Below are positions 26,554-36,508 of a DNA stretch of 44,465 bases, piece by piece. Below the pieces are notes generated by a model. It was not told the DNA's origin, ran no database searches, and was given only the letters and a program-made list of their open reading frames with translations. Source of the stretch: Nitrospirota bacterium (GTDB lineage Bacteria > Nitrospirota > Thermodesulfovibrionia > Thermodesulfovibrionales > JdFR-88); NCBI GenBank assembly GCA_021825295.1, contig JAKAHV010000026.1, positions 1 to 44,465 on the forward strand. Direction: 5' to 3'. Each line of letters opens with the position of its first letter. The stretch's first letter is position 1. Position numbers and translations under genes: made by a program.

Positions 26554-28599
26554 TTAGAATATCGATTCTACATAGCCGTCTGCGAATTTTACAGATGGGA
26601 TATGATCGATCATCACGAAGTTGGCGAGGTTCGTTCCGCCAGTGGAGGTGATGGTGCCGCTCAAAATGTTGCCGGCAGAGGACACATTCAGATTCAATCC
26701 GTTCTGATTGGTCAGAGTGGCCTGAAATTGTTTTGTGCCGGAATTGTATGTGCCGCCTCCGGAAAGCGATACATACGTGCCGTCCGTATTGGTCCTCTTA
26801 TAGGAGAAAGTCAGGTTGTACTGCTGGTAAGCGGAGCACGAAGCCCCGATGGTGGCGGTTATGGCCGGCCGGTTTGGCGCGCTGACGGTGCCGATGAATG
26901 TGCCATTGAATTGCAGGAAATTGCCGGAAGTTCCGCTGTTTTCCATGTAATTGACGAGATTGCCTGAAGAGACATTCAAAGACCCCGTGAACTTCGCTCC
27001 GGTAGGCGAGTTGCTTGCATCGAGTTGCTCCATCGTGCCGGTGAAACTCAGTGACGGGGTGGCCGAACCGCTGCTGAACAGGTTGCTGGCGGCAAGCGAG
27101 CCGTCAAGCCGGGCCAGCCCGTTGATGGCAATATTTCCCGAAATGGAAATGTTCGTGGGCAGAGCCACACCCAGCATCTGACCAAAAGCGATATTGAACT
27201 GGCTTAAGTCCGCCGTGACGCCTGTGTATGGGTCGGTCATCGTGCCGGTAAGGGAAATGCTTGTATATGAGCCGCTGTTCGTGGCGCCTGAAAAGGTGAA
27301 TTGGCTTGTGGCGTTGAGGCTAGTGCCTGGAATCTTGGATGTAATATCGATTGTCCCCGAAGTCGGCAGGCCCGCCGGGTCCTGCTGGTAACTCGTGACC
27401 TTGCCCGTTGCAGCCGGAATATCATATTGCCCGGTTGCATTATCGAAGGCAGAGACCGTAAAGGTTGTGCCCGTCATGGCAACACTGTATCCGCTGGGAG
27501 AGATGTGGCCGTTCAGGATGCCGCCGCCAATGCCGTTGATGACCGCGCCGCCGAAATAATCCAGCACGGCGCCGGTTACGGCGGCCTGTGTTTTAATATC
27601 CGACTTGAAGGAGTCCAGTTTGCCCGAAATTTGCGTAATTGAAGTATTTACCGAGGCGTTTATTATCCCCGGCTCGCCATAGCCCCGGTAGTTGTAGACG
27701 CTGAGGGCGGTGTTCCTCAGGTCGGTTATCAGACCCTTCGCGTTGTCGAGGCCGCTGCTGGTCATGTACGGATTTATCTGATTGCTCGTAATGAAGCTGA
27801 CCGAATTGTAGAGGGCGGTCTTCGTGCAGTCAGTTATGCCGGTCTTGTTGTATTGACTGCCGCAAAAACCCACCAGGGCGTTGTTGAGCGCCCCTCCGGT
27901 CGCCTTCAGGTCGCCGTTTTGGGCCAGATCGTTTTTTATCAGCGTCATGGCGTCTGCCAGGCCGGTTGCCCGGCCGCTCTTGATCATCTGGGAGATGGCG
28001 GCCAGCTCAAGCCCGTAGGTTACGGATACAGGCTGGGCGCCGGACGTCGATGAGGCGTTTGTGGCGTCGTCGGGCATCGTGCTGATTATGTTTGCGCCGA
28101 TCATGTCGGACACCAGATCGTTGGCCGCGTTTATGTTGGCCGTCGTTTTTCCGCCTTTTGATTCCGCATACTCGGTGGCTATTTCCGTCAGGGGGGTAAC
28201 GGCAACGGAAATGTTGCCGGTGGCCCCGCTGACGACTGCCCGCATCAGGGTGTTGTTAAAAGTCTGCCCGGTCGCCTCGTCCGTGTATGTCCCGCCCGCG
28301 ACCTCGACTATCACGTTGCCTGAATAGGAGCCGAGATTCACCGAATAGTTCCCGTTGGAATCCGTCGTTGCAGTTGCAATCAGGGCCCCCGTGCTGCCGT
28401 CGGCATTAAGGGCATAAACGTCTACCGTCCCGTCTGCTATGGGGCCGTCAGACGCCTTTCCCGACAAAACCGCGCCGGAAGAAGGCGTATTGGACTGCGG
28501 GCCGCCGCCTCCTCCGCCACCGCATGATGAAAGAAGAAGTGAAAGGGCAAGAACCAAGACTCCACATGTCAGCAACCGGCTGAAAAGCTTCCTCTCCAT
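26554..28599 (-). CDS. Large secreted lipoprotein with a carboxypeptidase-regulatory-like domain
   Basis: 681 residues from ATG 28599, which has AAGGAGG about 11 nt upstream (a longer reading to 28758 lacks such a site). The lipoprotein signal peptide has hydrophobic core LLTCGVLVLALSLLLSSC with Cys as the modified residue, then seven glycines as a flexible linker. An N-terminal beta domain follows (SGKASDGPIADGTVDVYAL, TTDSNGNYSVNLGSY), typical of carboxypeptidase-regulatory/transthyretin-like folds. The rest is Ser/Thr/Asn/Gly-rich and beta-predicted with no enzyme motif I recognise. Likely a surface or periplasmic structural or adhesive protein. A substrate for Lnt (6767-8299). Confidence 0.75.
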   Translation of the reverse strand: MERKLFSRLLTCGVLVLALSLLLSSCGGGGGGGPQSNTPSSGAVLSGKASDGPIADGTVDVYALNADGSTGALIATATTDSNGNYSVNLGSYSGNVIVEVAGGTYTDEATGQTFNNTLMRAVVSGATGNISVAVTPLTEIATEYAESKGGKTTANINAANDLVSDMIGANIISTMPDDATNASSTSGAQPVSVTYGLELAAISQMIKSGRATGLADAMTLIKNDLAQNGDLKATGGALNNALVGFCGSQYNKTGITDCTKTALYNSVSFITSNQINPYMTSSGLDNAKGLITDLRNTALSVYNYRGYGEPGIINASVNTSITQISGKLDSFKSDIKTQAAVTGAVLDYFGGAVINGIGGGILNGHISPSGYSVAMTGTTFTVSAFDNATGQYDIPAATGKVTSYQQDPAGLPTSGTIDITSKIPGTSLNATSQFTFSGATNSGSYTSISLTGTMTDPYTGVTADLSQFNIAFGQMLGVALPTNISISGNIAINGLARLDGSLAASNLFSSGSATPSLSFTGTMEQLDASNSPTGAKFTGSLNVSSGNLVNYMENSGTSGNFLQFNGTFIGTVSAPNRPAITATIGASCSAYQQYNLTFSYKRTNTDGTYVSLSGGGTYNSGTKQFQATLTNQNGLNLNVSSAGNILSGTITSTGGTNLANFVMIDHIPSVKFADGYVESIF

Positions 28600-28660
28600 T
28601 TCGAAAAATCCTCCTTCGAAGTTGATGCGGCCATTATGATCACGCGGCTCTTTCTTCAAG

Positions 28661-29305
28661 CTATGCCTCCCGGCCCGTGAATATCCTGTAGTCCGCGGGG
28701 AAAAACCTCTGCACGAGGCAGAATATCGAATAAGCCATGAAGGGAGCCGCGAAGACATCTATGGAATAATGCAGATGCCCCACCAGGACGCCCGCCCCGA
28801 AGACAAAGGCGGCCGCAATAAAGAGATATTTTAAACGCCTGTTTTCCCAGAACATCAAGGCCATGAGAAAAGGCAATCCCGTATGCATCGAGAAAAACAT
28901 GTCCTCTCCGGAAGTGAAATCGGAGAGCAATCCGTCCTGGTCAGGATGATAGGGGAGGCGCGGCGCGCCTATATGGGTGAGGGTGAGGAAAAAGGCCCTG
29001 ATCAAAATGAAAATGGAGATACTTTTGACCACGAATGATATCTTGGCCGGCTCCCGCACCAGGAGAAAGGCTATGAACGCCGAAAGCAGGATAAAACCCT
29101 GATAAAATACGAGGTACACGTTTATCACGGGCAGGTTGCTGAGAAAAAGATCGGTCACGGAATTGCTGGCGTGGACAGTTGCGTAAATGTTGGCCAGATA
29201 ATTGATAAACAGGCTGAAGATCAGAAACAAGATGCTGAAAAACGCATTCCAGCACAGGGGCTTGTAAGACCAGAACAATCTGTAATTCCGGGCGATACCG
29301 CTCAT
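28661..29305 (-). CDS. PAP2/sphingomyelin-synthase-like membrane protein
   Basis: 214 residues with about six hydrophobic segments. The C-terminal half has FFSMHTGLPFLMAL and GHLHYSIDVFAAPFMAY, the His...His...Asp arrangement of the PAP2-C/SMS-type lipid phosphatase or phosphotransferase family. The active site would face the periplasm. The substrate is unknown; lipid phosphate turnover or lipid head-group transfer is the family role. It lies upstream of the lipoprotein gene on the same strand with 61 nt between. The ribosome site is weak. Confidence 0.7.
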   Translation of the reverse strand: MSGIARNYRLFWSYKPLCWNAFFSILFLIFSLFINYLANIYATVHASNSVTDLFLSNLPVINVYLVFYQGFILLSAFIAFLLVREPAKISFVVKSISIFILIRAFFLTLTHIGAPRLPYHPDQDGLLSDFTSGEDMFFSMHTGLPFLMALMFWENRRLKYLFIAAAFVFGAGVLVGHLHYSIDVFAAPFMAYSIFCLVQRFFPADYRIFTGREA

Positions 29306-29429
29306 TCACAAGCTCTCTCAAGTGCCCTACGATAACAAATCGGCTTTCCCCTGTCAATGGGAGCGGCGGGCCGCCCGAAGCGGACTTTTTTGATAAAAGG
29401 GCGGCAATGTCCAAGCCGTCCGGATGTTC

Positions 29430-29459
29430 TTGACAGGGCGGCGGCCCGAGTGCAATACT
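29430..29459 (+). promoter_or_regulatory. Promoter of the exporter operon
   Basis: Perfect -35 TTGACA (29430-29435), 18-nt spacer, -10 AATACT (29454-29459; 4 of 6), reading into the HlyD-type gene. Consensus match only. Confidence 0.5.
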
Positions 29460-29527
29460 ACTTCGCAGTATGGACCTTTCACTTTTCATGGGGGCCGCCC
29501 GGCAGACCTGAACCTGCGGATTCTGTC

Positions 29528-30637
29528 TTGTTTCAATCGGGTAAAAAAGTTCTCATAGCCTTGTTTGCGGTCGTCTTCGCCGTTTCAGGATATTACTCCT
29601 ATATCCGGTGGATACGGAAGCCGCCGCTTCCGGACGGGCTTGTCCTGACCAATGGGCGCATCGAGGGGGACCTTGTTGCGGTGGCGAGCAAGTTCCCCGG
29701 CAGGATTAAAAGGCTTCTTGTCCGCGAGGGCGCCAATGTTGTTGCGGGCCAAAAACTAGCGGAGCTTGATGACGATCAGGCCAGGGCAAAAGCAGAGCAG
29801 GCTTATGAAGCCGTTTCCGCCTGCGAGGACAAAGTCAGGTCCGAATCCGCCTCCCTGGGGGTCCTGAAAGAGGAAGTCCCTCTCACCATCAAGGCCGCCG
29901 GGGCGGGGGTGGCCCATGCAGAGGCCCAGGTGGCGATGGCCGGCGCAACCGAGGCCCAGGCGGCAAGAGACGCCAAAAGGTTCAACGAGATGGTCCTGGA
30001 GGGCGCGGCAAGCAGGAGGAGGGGTGAGCAGGCAAGGCTTGCCCTGGAAGAGGCAAAAAGCGAGATGGCCTCCTCCCGGTCGGCGCTGGTGCAATCCGAG
30101 AAGGAGCTTGACCGGGCAAGACTCGGCCGGCAGGAGATAAATGCCAGGCAAGACGGGCTCCGCGCGCTGAAGGCTGAATGCGGCAAGGCGGCAGCCGCCC
30201 TTGTTGGGGCACGCAGTGTCTGTTCGGATTTGACCATCGTTGCGCCCTCCCCCGGAGTTGTAACCACCCGCATCGCCGACGAAGGCGAGGTCGTCGCGGA
30301 GGGCTCTCCTCTTCTTGAGATCGTGGATATGGACCGCCTTTACCTGAAGGCCTATGTGCCGGAAAGATTAATAGGCAAAGTGCGCCTCGGGCTGCCGGCG
30401 CGCATATTTGTGGATGCCTATCCCGGCAGGCACTTTGACGCCGTGGTCCGGTACATCTCTTCGACGGCGGAATTCACCCCGAAGGAGGTCCAGACCAGGG
30501 ATGAAAGGGTGAATCTCGTCTACGCCGTAAAGCTGTTTCTCGTCTCGAACCCCGGACACATCCTGACGCCCGGGATGCCCGCGGATGCCCTTATAAAGTG
30601 GAAAGCCGGCACGCCATGGGAAAATCCCCGGTGGTGA
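29528..30637 (+). CDS. HlyD/YbhG-type periplasmic adaptor of an ABC exporter
   Basis: Membrane-fusion protein linking an inner-membrane ABC exporter to the outer membrane. It has an N-terminal anchor (VLIALFAVVFAVSGYYSYI), a biotinyl-lipoyl half motif (VASKFPGRIKRLLVREGANV), a long Ala/Glu-rich coiled coil (about residues 90-210), the second lipoyl half (IVAPSPGVVTTRIADEGEV), and a beta-barrel region ending with LTPGMPADALIKW. The start is uncertain: TTG 29528 is chosen because it gives a short n-region before the anchor and lies after the promoter at 29430. It gives about 369 residues. The 3' end overlaps the next gene, so the genes form an operon. Confidence 0.85.
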   Translation: MFQSGKKVLIALFAVVFAVSGYYSYIRWIRKPPLPDGLVLTNGRIEGDLVAVASKFPGRIKRLLVREGANVVAGQKLAELDDDQARAKAEQAYEAVSACEDKVRSESASLGVLKEEVPLTIKAAGAGVAHAEAQVAMAGATEAQAARDAKRFNEMVLEGAASRRRGEQARLALEEAKSEMASSRSALVQSEKELDRARLGRQEINARQDGLRALKAECGKAAAALVGARSVCSDLTIVAPSPGVVTTRIADEGEVVAEGSPLLEIVDMDRLYLKAYVPERLIGKVRLGLPARIFVDAYPGRHFDAVVRYISSTAEFTPKEVQTRDERVNLVYAVKLFLVSNPGHILTPGMPADALIKWKAGTPWENPRW

Positions 30638-32592
30638 AGGGCATGGACCCGGTCATAAGCGTAAGGGAATTCACAAAGGACTATAAATCCGTTCGCGCCG
30701 TGCGGGGGGTAAGCTTCGATGTTATGCCGGGCGAGATCTACGGGCTTATAGGCCCTGACGGAGCCGGCAAAAGCAGCCTGCTGAAGGCGGCGGCCGGCGT
30801 CCTTTCGTACAATGGGGGGCAGATAAGGGTTTTTGGCGGGATTGTCTGCTCGGAGCGCGCCGCCGAACGCATTAAACCCAGGATCGGTTTCATGCCTCAG
30901 GGGCTTGGGCTTAACCTCTACCCCGAACTGTCCGTAGAGGAAAACATCGATTTCTTTGCCCGCCTTATGCTGGTTTCCCGTGCGGCCCTGGCCGAAAGGA
31001 AAGAGAGGCTGCTTGCCATAACAAGGCTTGAGCGCTTCCGCCAGCGCAGGGTAAGGCACCTCTCGGGGGGGATGAGGCAGAAACTGGGACTTGCCTGCAC
31101 TCTCATACATGAGCCGGAGCTTTTAATACTGGATGAGCCGACAACGGGTGTCGACCCCGTATCGAGGCGGGATTTCTGGGCCATCCTCGCGGAACTCCTC
31201 CAGGGCGGGCGGACGGCCCTGATTTCAACGTCATACATGGATGAGGCATCCAGGTTTTACAGGATGTCGATGCTTTACGAGGGGCGCATAATCGCAGGCG
31301 GCGAACCCTCGGACGTTTTAAAGACAGTGCCGGGCAGCATCGTGTCGCTGAGATGCGATGATCCGGAGCGCGCCGCGGGCCGTCTGAAGGCGGTCTTCAG
31401 GCAAGCGGCCGTCTTCGGGCGGGAGGTGAGGGTCTTCGCAAAAGGGGCCTCCCCGGATGAGGCGGCGGCCAGGGTCTCGGGAGCGCTTTCCGGCCTGGAT
31501 GTAAAGGATATCAGATGCTCGGAACCGGAGCTGGAGGACGTCTTTATCGCCATCATGCAGGAAAAGGGTTTTTTGCAGACAGAGGGCCCGGCGATGCCGC
31601 CCGTGCCGCGGGGGGAACAAGCGGCCAGGAGGGCGATATCCTCCGGAATCGCCATCGAGGCCCGCAATCTTGTTCGTGATTTCGGCTCTTTCAGGGCCGT
31701 GGACAATGTAAGCTTTCAGGTAAGACAGGGCGAGATTTTCGGGCTTCTGGGGGCAAACGGCGCCGGCAAGACGACCGTGATCAAGATGCTAACGGGCATA
31801 ATGCCGCCCACATCAGGCATGGGTTGGGTGGCGGGGGCCGACATGCGCCGCGCAGGACGCGAGATAAGGGAAAACATCGGCTATATGTCCCAGTTTTTCT
31901 CCCTTTACAATGACCTGACCGTGGCCGAGAATATCCGCCTCTATGCCGGCATATACGGCCTTTCGGCCAGGCGGGCAAGGTCGAGGGCCGAATGGATCCT
32001 GCAGATGGCGGGGCTTCGCGGCTATGAATCCTCGCTGGCGGGCCGGATGCCCGTGGGGATGCGCCAGCGCCTTGCCCTTGGATGCTCTCTTGTTCACAGC
32101 CCGGCAATACTCTTTCTCGACGAGCCCACCTCCGGGGTGGACCCCGTGGGGAGGCGTCATTTCTGGGACATTCTTTTTACTCTGGCAAACAGGGAGGGTG
32201 TGGCGATACTGGTAACCACCCACTACATGCTTGAAGCCGGACACTGCGGCCGGCTCGCCCTGATGCACGCGGGCAGGATCATAGCGGACGCCCCGCCCCG
32301 GGACCTCAGGCTTGCCGTCCAGGAGAAGGCGGGGCCGGTGCTTGAGCTTGAAGTCGAGGACCCCTTCAGGGCCCTGGAGCTAATAAAGGGCGCGGGTTTG
32401 ACGGGCGCGGCCCTGTGGGGCAGGCGGATCCATATCCTTTCCAGAGACCCGGAACTGGCGTTGTCGCGCAGCCGCCGGGCCCTTCTGCCCCCCGGGCTGA
32501 AGATACTGGGCTATTCCGTCAGGCCTCCGGACACGGAGGATGTCTTCGTATACCACGTCCTTGCCATGGAAGGGCGCGAAAAAGCCGCCTGA
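30616..32592 (+). CDS. ABC transporter with two fused ATPase domains (YbhF-like)
   Basis: About 658 residues carrying two nucleotide-binding domains. The first has Walker A GPDGAGKSS, signature LSGGMRQKLGL and Walker B LLILDEPTTGVDP. The second has Walker A GANGAGKTT, Walker B ILFLDEPTSGVDP, but at the signature position MPVGMRQRLAL instead of LSGGMRQ. An asymmetric pair in one chain is the arrangement of E. coli YbhF, whose partners are YbhG, YbhS and YbhR, the same set as here. ATG 30616 overlaps the adaptor gene's end; 30643 (MDPVISV) is an alternative. It overlaps the next gene by one base (TGATG). Confidence 0.9.
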   Translation: MGKSPVVKGMDPVISVREFTKDYKSVRAVRGVSFDVMPGEIYGLIGPDGAGKSSLLKAAAGVLSYNGGQIRVFGGIVCSERAAERIKPRIGFMPQGLGLNLYPELSVEENIDFFARLMLVSRAALAERKERLLAITRLERFRQRRVRHLSGGMRQKLGLACTLIHEPELLILDEPTTGVDPVSRRDFWAILAELLQGGRTALISTSYMDEASRFYRMSMLYEGRIIAGGEPSDVLKTVPGSIVSLRCDDPERAAGRLKAVFRQAAVFGREVRVFAKGASPDEAAARVSGALSGLDVKDIRCSEPELEDVFIAIMQEKGFLQTEGPAMPPVPRGEQAARRAISSGIAIEARNLVRDFGSFRAVDNVSFQVRQGEIFGLLGANGAGKTTVIKMLTGIMPPTSGMGWVAGADMRRAGREIRENIGYMSQFFSLYNDLTVAENIRLYAGIYGLSARRARSRAEWILQMAGLRGYESSLAGRMPVGMRQRLALGCSLVHSPAILFLDEPTSGVDPVGRRHFWDILFTLANREGVAILVTTHYMLEAGHCGRLALMHAGRIIADAPPRDLRLAVQEKAGPVLELEVEDPFRALELIKGAGLTGAALWGRRIHILSRDPELALSRSRRALLPPGLKILGYSVRPPDTEDVFVYHVLAMEGREKAA

Positions 32593-33743
32593 TGGAAATC
32601 AGCAGGATAGCGGCCATGGCCTCAAAGGAATGGCTGGAGATAACCAGGGACAGGCTTTTCTTCTCGCTGGCCTTTATCGTCCCCCTCATGCTCATGCTGA
32701 TTTTCAGGTTCGGTTTTTCCTTTGACGTCAGAAACATCCCGCTGGCCGTGGTTGATTACGACGGCACCGCCTGCAGCCGCGATTATGCATACAGGTTCAT
32801 AAGCTCCCGGTATTTTGACTTCAAGGGCTATGCGCAGGGCGAGCGGCAGCTCGGACCCCTGCTTGCGGGGGGAAAGGTCGGGGTCGCCATAATAATACCC
32901 GCCAACTTTCAGAGAGACCTTGCCGCGGGGCTGCCGGCGCGCGTGCAGGCCCTCATAGACGGCACGTTCCCATCCCGCGCGCAGACCATAAAGGGATTTG
33001 TCCTGGCCATCAACGGCGCGGCAAGCCTGCAGAGGATGGCTGAGAATGTCTCGCGGACGCGCGGGGTTTCGCTTTCCATGGCCCGGCGGCAGTTGCAGCC
33101 CGTCCGCCTGGAGGTCAGATACCTCTTTGATCAGAGCGTGAGCGACTGGTCGCTGATACCCAGGCTTATCATGGTTGTCCTGATGGTATCGCCGCCTCTT
33201 CTTACGGCTGTCGGCATCGTCCGGGAGAAGGAAAGCGGGGCCATCTATAACATATACTCCTCGACCGTGAGCCGGGGAGAGTTTCTGCTTGGAAAATTCA
33301 GCCCTTACATAGCCATATCCTTTGTGAACGCCATGGTCCTCTGGGCGGTTGCGGTCGGGCCTTTCGGAGCGCCTTTCAGAGGGGGGCTTTTTTTCTTTAT
33401 CGCATGTTCTTTCGTCTTCGCGGCCTGCACCGCGGGAATCGGCCTTGTCGTATCGCTTCTGGCAAGCACCCAGGTTTCCGCGATTGTCTTTTGCCTTATC
33501 CTCACCTTTGTGCCCGTTTCCGTCTATTCCGGCCTTCTCATGCCCGTTGCCTCACTGGACGCGGCAGGCAGAATCCAGGCGCACCTGATTCCCGCGATGT
33601 ATTATACGGACATTGTGATTGGCATCTTCCTTAAAGGGGCGGGGGTGGGCGTGCTCTGGGGCCGGCTGGCGGCCCTGCTCGTTTATGCCTCGGCGCTTAT
33701 GGCGGCGGGATATTTTCTTTTCAGGAAGAGGCGCGCGGCATGA
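32592..33743 (+). CDS. ABC-2 type permease, YbhS-like
   Basis: 383 residues. An N-terminal helix (LFFSLAFIVPLMLMLIF) is followed by a large extracytoplasmic domain (about residues 45-195) and five more hydrophobic segments in the C-terminal half (LIMVVLMVSPPLLTAVGIV and following), the ABC-2 membrane fold. ATG overlaps the TGA of the ATPase gene, and the last bases overlap the next permease (ATGA). Both show tight translational coupling and fit a heterodimeric permease in an export complex. The substrate is unknown; YbhFSR relatives handle drugs, cations or lipids. Confidence 0.88.
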   Translation: MEISRIAAMASKEWLEITRDRLFFSLAFIVPLMLMLIFRFGFSFDVRNIPLAVVDYDGTACSRDYAYRFISSRYFDFKGYAQGERQLGPLLAGGKVGVAIIIPANFQRDLAAGLPARVQALIDGTFPSRAQTIKGFVLAINGAASLQRMAENVSRTRGVSLSMARRQLQPVRLEVRYLFDQSVSDWSLIPRLIMVVLMVSPPLLTAVGIVREKESGAIYNIYSSTVSRGEFLLGKFSPYIAISFVNAMVLWAVAVGPFGAPFRGGLFFFIACSFVFAACTAGIGLVVSLLASTQVSAIVFCLILTFVPVSVYSGLLMPVASLDAAGRIQAHLIPAMYYTDIVIGIFLKGAGVGVLWGRLAALLVYASALMAAGYFLFRKRRAA

Positions 33744-34900
33744 GGAACGGTCCTTCCCGGCGGCGGGCCGCGCTCTGGCTTGGCCGGATGCGGGCCTTGA
33801 TAATGAAGGAGCTGCTCCAGATTTTCCGCGACCGGGTCATCCTCTTTTCCATGCTGTACATGTTTACATTCAATGTCTTCCTTCTGGGCAGAAGCGTGAA
33901 CATGCAGCTTTACCATGCGGCGGCCGCTGTAAGGGACGAGGACGGAAGCAGCTTGTCCCGCGAGCTGGCAAGCCGCTTCAGGCAGCCGTATTTCCGGCTC
34001 GTAAGGGCCCGGGAGGGCCATAAAGGCCTGGGCCTTCTGGACAGTGGAAAAGTGATGATGGTGCTGGACATCCCCCCGAAATTCGAGGAATCGGTCCTTG
34101 CGGGCAGGCCCGCCCGCATCCAGATGCGGCTTGATGCCACTTACCCCCTTCAGGCCCTGCAGGCTTATAATTACGGGAGGGTGATAACGGGGGGTTTTAT
34201 TCCGGAATCCGGCAGGGGCGGGGTTTCCCCGCCGGAAGGCCCCGGGGCGCTGCCCGCAATCACCAGCGAGGAGCGCGTTTTGTACAACCCCAACCTGAAT
34301 GAAGGCTGGTTCATGTCCATTGCCGAACTGCTTGAGGCGGTGACGATATTCTCAATAGTCCTTCCGGCGATGGCCATGGTAAAGGAAAAGGAGAGGGGCA
34401 CGGTGGAACAGCTCCTTGTCTCCCCGCTTTCCCCCTTTCAGGTCATGTTTTCGAAGGTGGCGGCGGTGACCGCGGCGGTTCTGGGCTGGACAACCATCTG
34501 TGTCTTTGCCGTCCTGAAGCCATTTTTCCATCTGCCGGTAAGAGGCAGTCTCGCCCTTTTTTTCATTGTTACAGCCATATATATCCTGGCCTGCTCCGGA
34601 CTTGGGCTTTTCATCTCCACAATCGCCGGGAACATGGCCCAGGCGGGGCTGCAGAGCCTGCTGCTGGTGGCCCCGATCATCATGGTCTCCGGCCTTTGGA
34701 CGCCGGTTGACGCCATGCCCCATTGGCTCCAGGTGCTGACTCTTTTTTCTCCTCTTCGCCATTACATCGATGCCAGCTACGGAATATTTCTTAAGGGCGC
34801 GGGCCCAGGCATCCTCTGGCAGCCGGTGCTTGACATGGCGGCCATCGGCGGATCGGTATCGGTTTTCGCAGTATGGCGCTTCCGCCGGCAGTGCGCATGA
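33740..34900 (+). CDS. ABC-2 type permease, YbhR-like
   Basis: 386 residues, same architecture as its upstream partner. An N-terminal helix (VILFSMLYMFTFNVFLL), a large outer domain, then EAVTIFSIVLPAMAMVKEKERGTVEQLLVSPLSPFQ, split here only by the family insertion signature KEKERGT, and four C-terminal helices. It starts within the stop of the previous gene (ATGA). It ends the exporter operon; no outer-membrane TolC partner follows, so the channel must be encoded elsewhere or be absent. Confidence 0.88.
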   Translation: MRNGPSRRRAALWLGRMRALIMKELLQIFRDRVILFSMLYMFTFNVFLLGRSVNMQLYHAAAAVRDEDGSSLSRELASRFRQPYFRLVRAREGHKGLGLLDSGKVMMVLDIPPKFEESVLAGRPARIQMRLDATYPLQALQAYNYGRVITGGFIPESGRGGVSPPEGPGALPAITSEERVLYNPNLNEGWFMSIAELLEAVTIFSIVLPAMAMVKEKERGTVEQLLVSPLSPFQVMFSKVAAVTAAVLGWTTICVFAVLKPFFHLPVRGSLALFFIVTAIYILACSGLGLFISTIAGNMAQAGLQSLLLVAPIIMVSGLWTPVDAMPHWLQVLTLFSPLRHYIDASYGIFLKGAGPGILWQPVLDMAAIGGSVSVFAVWRFRRQCA

Positions 34901-34987
34901 GAGGGCAGCCTGCCTAATTGCCAAAAAGGTGGCATACGGTACAATTTCAATTAGGAGAAGGTTTTGAGGCCGAAAAGGAGGCGCTGT

Positions 34988-35155
34988 ATGCCCGCATACG
35001 AATATACCTGCAAGGATTGCGGAAAGGATTTTACCGTTTTTATGCCGGTAAAAGAATATGAATCCAAGCCGAAGATAAAATGTGATTATTGCGGAAGCGA
35101 TCACGTCGAGAGGAAGATCACGGATTTCTTCGCGGTGACGAGCAAAAAGTCATAA
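34988..35155 (+). CDS. FmdB-type zinc-ribbon protein
   Basis: 55-residue protein with two CxxC knuckles (YTCKDCGKDF and IKCDYCGSDH), the FmdB/CxxC_CXXC_SSSS family pattern. The family has a proposed regulatory role that is poorly established. The start at ATG 34988 (MPAYEYTC) is decided by AAGGAGG 6 nt upstream; reading further upstream adds a tail not seen in the family. It lies 74 nt before murA and may be on the same transcript. Confidence 0.88.
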   Translation: MPAYEYTCKDCGKDFTVFMPVKEYESKPKIKCDYCGSDHVERKITDFFAVTSKKS

Positions 35156-35228
35156 GGCAAGACCCGCCCCTTCCGGCAATTTCTCCGTGCTTTATGGCGC
35201 CCGTCTTTTTCTGTTATTCTAGGTAAAC

Positions 35229-36485
35229 ATGGAGAAATTGCTCATAAGGGGCGGCGTGCCGCTGAAGGGGACTGTGTCGATAAGCGGCTCGAAGAACGCG
35301 AGCCTTCCCATAATGGCCGCCGCGATACTGGCCGGGGGCAGGAGCGTCCTGCGGGGCCTGCCCGCGCTGAGGGACGTGCTCACGATGGGGGCGCTCCTTG
35401 AGCAGATGGGAGCTCGCTTCAACTTCTCCCCTGATGATTCCCTGGCGGAAATAGACGCATCGGAGCTTAAAAACCCCGTGGCCGCCTACGAGCTTGTAAA
35501 GACCATGCGCGCCTCGGTCCTCGTCCTCGGGCCGCTGACCGCGAGGTACGGCAGGGCGAAGGTGTCGCTTCCCGGCGGCTGCGCCATAGGGGCGAGGCCC
35601 ATAAACCTTCACCTGATGGGGCTTGAAAAGATGGGCGCGAAGATAGAGCTTGAAGGCGGCTATGTCATCGCGAAGGCCAGGAGGCTTAAAGGCGCTTCGC
35701 TCTATTTCGATCTGCCCACCGTGACCGGCACCGAAAACCTGATGATGGCCGCCGCGCTCGCAAAGGGGGTGACCGTTCTTGAAAACGCCGCCCGCGAGCC
35801 GGAGATAGTCGACCTCGCGGAAACCCTCCAGGCGATGGGCGCGAAGATAGAGGGCGCAGGCGGCAGTCTCATAGAGATAGAGGGCGTGGACGAGCTGAAA
35901 CCCTTCGACCATGAAGCCATTCCGGACAGGATAGAGACCGCTACCTTCGCGGTCGCCGCGGCCGTGACCGGAGGGGACATACTCATCAAAAACAGCCGCC
36001 CGGAGCACCTCGACGCGGTCTCCATAAAACTCCGGGAGACCGGGGCGGAGGTGAAGAAAACACCCGCCGGGCTCAGGGTGAAAGGCAACGGCAGGCCGCG
36101 CTCCGTAAACATCACCACCATGCCATATCCGGGGTTCCCCACCGACGTGCAGGCCCAGTTCATGGCCTTAATGTGCATCGCCGGCGGCACCAGCACGATA
36201 AACGAGACCGTATTCGAAAACCGTTTCATGCATGTGCCGGAGCTTAAGCGTATGGGGGCGGACATAGACCTCCAGGGCGGCCTGGCGACAGTGAAAGGGG
36301 TCCCCGCGCTGAAGGGGGCCGAGGTCATGGCCACCGATTTGCGCGCCTCCGCCTCCCTGGTTCTGGCCGCGCTCGCGGCAGAGAGCGAAAGCGTCGTGCA
36401 CAGGATTTACCACCTGGACAGGGGCTATGAGCAGATGGAGAAAAAACTGCTCGCGCTCGGGGCCCGGGCCGAGCGGATAAAGTAA
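35229..36485 (+). CDS. murA: UDP-N-acetylglucosamine 1-carboxyvinyltransferase
   Basis: First committed step of peptidoglycan synthesis: transfers enolpyruvate from PEP to UDP-GlcNAc. The 418-residue product has the usual length. N-terminal [17 protein letters not shown] binds the substrate, and the catalytic loop [16 protein letters not shown] keeps the Cys that fosfomycin alkylates. [15 protein letters not shown] and [13 protein letters not shown] are further family motifs. No strong Shine-Dalgarno was recognised before the ATG. Two palindromic repeats separate it from uvrC. Confidence 0.98.
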   Translation: MEKLLIRGGVPLKGTVSISGSKNASLPIMAAAILAGGRSVLRGLPALRDVLTMGALLEQMGARFNFSPDDSLAEIDASELKNPVAAYELVKTMRASVLVLGPLTARYGRAKVSLPGGCAIGARPINLHLMGLEKMGAKIELEGGYVIAKARRLKGASLYFDLPTVTGTENLMMAAALAKGVTVLENAAREPEIVDLAETLQAMGAKIEGAGGSLIEIEGVDELKPFDHEAIPDRIETATFAVAAAVTGGDILIKNSRPEHLDAVSIKLRETGAEVKKTPAGLRVKGNGRPRSVNITTMPYPGFPTDVQAQFMALMCIAGGTSTINETVFENRFMHVPELKRMGADIDLQGGLATVKGVPALKGAEVMATDLRASASLVLAALAAESESVVHRIYHLDRGYEQMEKKLLALGARAERIK

Positions 36486-36508
36486 GAGGATAAACACCCC
36501 CCAGATAA

